Part shown: positions 6,418 to 9,612 of the stretch, piece after piece
Numbering within the stretch: position 1 is the first letter of the stretch
How the letters are laid out: every line of letters starts with the position of its first letter
Assembly (NCBI GenBank): GCA_003455945.1
Contig: DMPQ01000163.1
Location: forward strand, 5,296 to 14,907
Source: Planctomycetaceae bacterium
GTDB lineage: Bacteria > Planctomycetota > Planctomycetia > Pirellulales > Pirellulaceae
DNA length: 9,612 bases
Reading direction: 5' to 3'
Notes under the pieces: model-generated
What the model was told of the DNA's origin: nothing
Seen by the model: the letters and a program-made list of their open reading frames with translations, nothing else
Database searches by the model: none
Position numbers and translations under genes: made by a program

Positions 6418-9400
6418 TCAGTCGCCGTAGCCGAACGCTTCGCCGGCCCGATATCGCTCCAGTCGCTCCGTCAGCTCGGTCGTCAGTTCGGGGTCGGTAT
6501 TCGCCGCGAGCGCCCGCTCCTGCACCTCCACCGCCCGCTCGAACTCGCCGGCTCGCGCGTGCGCCGCGGCGAGCGTGTCGAGATACCCCGCAAGCTTCGC
6601 TTCCTCGCCGTGCGTCTCGGCCAGTTTCGCCATCCGGACCGATCGAGGCCCGTCGTGCAGCGCCGGATCGGCAGCGGTCGCGTGAGCCCAGGCGATCTCG
6701 TTCAGGAACTCCGCCAGCAACCGCCCCTCCTCCGCCGTCAGCTCGCTCTTCCAGTCGATCCGTTCGAGTCGATCGAGCAGCCGATCGACTCGCTCGACCG
6801 CCTGACCGTCGGACGACACCTCGGGAACATCCTTCGATTCGATCTTTCCGTCGGCTGCCTGGCGAAGCGCGATCACCCGCTCGAAGTCGAGCAGCATCCG
6901 ATCGAACAGCTCGCACGCCCTCCTCTCGTCCATCCAGCCGTAGCTGAGGGTCGCGACCCCTTCCGAGATCGCCAGCGCCTCGAAGGCCGCTTCCTCGTCG
7001 AACGGCATGCCGAACCCGCGTCGATAGAGTCGATCGGTCGCGGCGCGCAGACGATCGAGGAGCGCCGCGCGAACTTGCTCAGGTGCCTCGGTCGGAAAGT
7101 GTTTGGCGACCAGACGCGTCAGCACGAACCTCAGCGACGCATGATCGTCGGCCCGTTCGGCCAGACGATCGAGCCCTTCGCCGACCGCATCGACATCTCC
7201 CGACTGCATGCTTGCCGCGATCGCGAATCGTCGCCCCTCGTTCGCCAGACCGGCTGCGGGCCCCGGAGGCCACGAATGGATCCCCGACTCGAGGATCGCG
7301 ACCCCTTCCGCCGCACGAGCCGGGCTGTCGGCGACGACCGATCCCGACTCGAGTTCGCGCTTCACCGATTCGATCAGCGCCAACGCAAAGTTGCGGCGGT
7401 GTTGCAGGTACTCGGCGGTCGGGGGATCCGAGGCGGTGGCGTCGCACAACAGTCGGAACGGTTCGATCGCACCGAGCGGGTTGCCCAGCCGCATGCGGGT
7501 ACCGGCCAGATTGTTCGCCGCGCCGATCGTTTCGGGGTCCCGATCGCCGAGCAGTTCGCGGCGCCCGGCGAGAGCGGTCGCGAACCGTTCTTCGGCCCCC
7601 TGAAGCTGACCGGCGGCGAGCATCACCGCTCCCAGATTGTTGACGGCGGTCAACGTCGCGCGATCGGCGTCCCCCCACAGTCGTCGTCGCACCTCCAGCA
7701 CATGATCGACCAGCGCCGCAGCGCGGTCGAACTCGCCGAGGCGCATCAGGGCGATCGCCAGATTCTGTTCGGTGGTCAGGACCGTCGGGTGCGATTCTCC
7801 CAGTCGTCGACGGTGCAGTTCGGCAATCGATTCGAACCGCTCCGCAGCCGCATCGAATCGCCCGGCTCGAAGATCGGCGATCGCGATGCCGGCCGACGCG
7901 ACGAGCACGACCGGATGATCGGGACCGAGTCGCTCGGTTCCGGCGGCGATCGCGTGGTCCCAGAGCTCCTGCGACTCGGTCGTCTCGCCGGTCCCGCGCA
8001 GCGTCTGAGCCAGATGATGTTCGGACAGCAGCGTGTCGGGATGATCGGGGCCGAGCACGCGCCGGCGCCGTTCGAGATTCGCGCGGAACGCCTCGATCGC
8101 TTCGGACGTCTCGCCGGCATCGGCCAGAGCGAGCGCCAGGTTGTTCGCCGAGATCATCGTCTCGGGATGCTCCTCGCCGGCGATGCGTATCCGGACGTCG
8201 AGAACCGATCGATAGAGTTCGAGTCCCCGAACGTGATTGCCTCGCCCCCGCTCGGCTCCCGCCAGGTTATTGGTCGTCGCGAGGGTGTGGGGATCGTCGG
8301 CACCGAAGAGGGAAAGTTGCCGACGATAGGTACGGTCGAGTCGCTCGTACGCCGCATCGTCCTTGCCGGCGGCGTCGAGCGCGACGGCAGTCGCCTGGTC
8401 GGCGGCGAGCGTCAATCGATCATCGGCACCGAGCGCCGCGGCACAGCGTCCGCTCAGCTCAGTGACCAACTCGAGACACTCCCGATTCGGGCCCCCTCGG
8501 TACCGCGCCCAGAACAACAGCAGCTCCGCGTCGAGCGTCGCGCGCGCTGCCTCTCCCGAAAGGGCCCGATGCCGTTCGACCGCCCGAGTCGCGGCATCGA
8601 TCGCCAGGCGATGGTCCCCCAGCCCCAGGAACGAACGGCCGAGCGCGTCGGACAACGATGCCTGGGCGACCGGATCGTCGGCCAGAGTCCGATCGAGATC
8701 CTCGAAGGCGCGGCGCAGGACGAACGACGCCGGCATGTCGTAGCCCGCTCCCTCCGACGGATCGGACGAGCGGAACGCGCCGATCACCAGGTCGAGCAGC
8801 TTGCGGGTGCGACGTTCGCTGGATTGAGCGGCATCGCGAGCCGTTTCGGCTTCCCCCTTGGCCGTCACCGCCTCGTCCTTGGCCCGACGCATCTCCCCTT
8901 CGGCTTCGATCGCGTCGGCTCGCTCGTCGAGCGCCCAGCGCGTCAGCGAGATCGAAACGACGATCCCGGCGATCAGCAACAGCAGCACGGTGGCGGCGAA
9001 GCCGACCCCCAGACGATGCTTGCGCACGAACTTCCGGATCCGATAGTTGGCCGACGGCGGTCGCGCCTCGATCGGTTCGTCGGCCAGGAATCGAGCGATG
9101 TCGTCCGAGAGGGCGGCGGCCGTCGAGTATCGACGCTCGCGTTCCTTTTCGAGCGACTTGAGCACGATCCAGTCGAGATCGCGCCGCATGACGCCCGAGA
9201 GGCGGCGCGAGTCGATGCGCCGCTCGGTCGAGATCGACAACGATCGCTCGCGCGATTCGGCGATCCGCTGACTCGGCCGCTGAGGCTCCTCGTCCCGAAT
9301 CCGCGACAGGATGGCGGAGAGCGCGGCGCCGCGCAGCGTCTCGCGCCGCAGCGGGGTCGATCCGGTCAACAGCTCGTACAGCAGCACGCCGAGCGAGTAG

Positions 9401-9612
9401 ATGTCGGTGCGCGTATCGACATCCCGATCGTCCGATCGCGCCTGCTCGGGGCTCATGTATTCGAGCGTCCCGACGATCTGACCGAGGCCGGTGTGGAGCG
9501 AACGCTCGGTCAACCGGCGCTCGAGCGCCTTGGCCAGACCGAAGTCGATCACTTTGGCGATCGGGACGCCGTCCGCTTCGCTCACCAGGATGTTCGACGG
9601 CTTCAGGTCGCG
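6418..9612 (-). CDS. Membrane-anchored Ser/Thr protein kinase with TPR array (partial, 5' end beyond window)
   Basis: This is the C-terminal 1064 residues of a Hanks-type (eukaryotic-like) kinase; the ATP-binding lobe and start lie past the right edge. Numbering from the first visible residue: catalytic loop RDLKPSN (1-7), DFG (23-25), GTLEYMSPEQA (48-58, SPE replacing APE), and D70 of the subdomain IX segment TDIYSLG. All are consistent with an active RD kinase. The domain ends near 180 with a DLDWIV...LADEP stretch typical of planctomycete kinases. One membrane helix follows at about 203-224, then a charged, probably coiled-coil segment (about 228-272). Eight kinesin-light-chain-like TPR units lie at about 390-725, and a helical region of unclear fold fills about 730-1064, with one TPR-like stretch at about 1007-1040. 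The kinase lobe should be cytoplasmic and the TPR part across the membrane, by inference. The stop is TGA at 6418. Targets are unknown. Confidence 0.93.
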   Translation of the reverse strand, partial: RDLKPSNILVSEADGVPIAKVIDFGLAKALERRLTERSLHTGLGQIVGTLEYMSPEQARSDDRDVDTRTDIYSLGVLLYELLTGSTPLRRETLRGAALSAILSRIRDEEPQRPSQRIAESRERSLSISTERRIDSRRLSGVMRRDLDWIVLKSLEKERERRYSTAAALSDDIARFLADEPIEARPPSANYRIRKFVRKHRLGVGFAATVLLLLIAGIVVSISLTRWALDERADAIEAEGEMRRAKDEAVTAKGEAETARDAAQSSERRTRKLLDLVIGAFRSSDPSEGAGYDMPASFVLRRAFEDLDRTLADDPVAQASLSDALGRSFLGLGDHRLAIDAATRAVERHRALSGEAARATLDAELLLFWARYRGGPNRECLELVTELSGRCAAALGADDRLTLAADQATAVALDAAGKDDAAYERLDRTYRRQLSLFGADDPHTLATTNNLAGAERGRGNHVRGLELYRSVLDVRIRIAGEEHPETMISANNLALALADAGETSEAIEAFRANLERRRRVLGPDHPDTLLSEHHLAQTLRGTGETTESQELWDHAIAAGTERLGPDHPVVLVASAGIAIADLRAGRFDAAAERFESIAELHRRRLGESHPTVLTTEQNLAIALMRLGEFDRAAALVDHVLEVRRRLWGDADRATLTAVNNLGAVMLAAGQLQGAEERFATALAGRRELLGDRDPETIGAANNLAGTRMRLGNPLGAIEPFRLLCDATASDPPTAEYLQHRRNFALALIESVKRELESGSVVADSPARAAEGVAILESGIHSWPPGPAAGLANEGRRFAIAASMQSGDVDAVGEGLDRLAERADDHASLRFVLTRLVAKHFPTEAPEQVRAALLDRLRAATDRLYRRGFGMPFDEEAAFEALAISEGVATLSYGWMDERRACELFDRMLLDFERVIALRQAADGKIESKDVPEVSSDGQAVERVDRLLDRLERIDWKSELTAEEGRLLAEFLNEIAWAHATAADPALHDGPRSVRMAKLAETHGEEAKLAGYLDTLAAAHARAGEFERAVEVQERALAANTDPELTTELTERLERYRAGEAFGYGD
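7438..8445 (-). repeat. Eight in-register 42-residue TPR units inside the kinase gene
   Basis: A glycine after an aromatic or aliphatic position recurs at visible residues 395, 437, 479, 521, 563, 605, 647 and 689, exactly 42 apart each time. Most units follow the pattern LG-x-x-HP-x-TL...NLA...G...A. This is the TPR_12/TPR_10 (kinesin light chain) type, normally a peptide- or protein-binding surface. At the DNA level the 126-bp periodicity is diverged, so the array is old rather than recently duplicated. Confidence 0.88.

Overview
The window looks like ordinary chromosomal DNA from a member of the Planctomycetota. It is G+C-rich (roughly two thirds by eye). The strongest taxonomic clue is the kinase at the right edge. 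Its activation segment, its post-kinase sequence running into one membrane segment, and its kinesin-light-chain-like TPRs match the architecture common in that phylum. The short N-terminal zinc ribbon of the 1595-2740 gene also fits. I found no rRNA, tRNA, CRISPR array, transposase, phage gene or recognisable defence locus.

Layout from left to right: (1) 1-122, non-coding, with a small hairpin. (2) pepT, peptidase T, minus strand, 123-1355. (3) A 239-bp spacer holding a hairpin repeat (1454-1478) and a 98-bp dispersed repeat (1493-1590). (4) A zinc-ribbon / proline-rich / four-helix membrane protein of unknown function, minus strand, 1595-2740. (5) A 260-bp divergent spacer. (6) A secreted gluzincin-type metallopeptidase, plus strand, 3001-4413. 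(7) A convergent spacer (4414-4611) holding the second copy of the 98-bp repeat. (8) pckA, ATP-dependent phosphoenolpyruvate carboxykinase, minus strand, 4612-6204. (9) A 213-bp spacer with a candidate pckA promoter. (10) The 3' part of a large membrane-anchored Ser/Thr kinase with TPRs, minus strand, 6418 to beyond the right edge.

The genes do not form an obvious pathway. PepT (tripeptide breakdown) and PckA (gluconeogenesis) are housekeeping functions. The kinase, the zinc-ribbon membrane protein and the exported peptidase belong to large, loosely characterised planctomycete families. Only pepT and the zinc-ribbon gene are co-oriented neighbours that might share a transcript, and the 239-bp spacer argues against tight coupling.

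The most interesting material lies outside the genes. A 98-bp repeat sits directly behind two different stop codons, each time in the same orientation as the gene it follows. A 25-bp hairpin repeat flanks pepT on both sides. The palindrome CGATCG is strikingly dense across the window. I did not find a convincing new multi-gene system.
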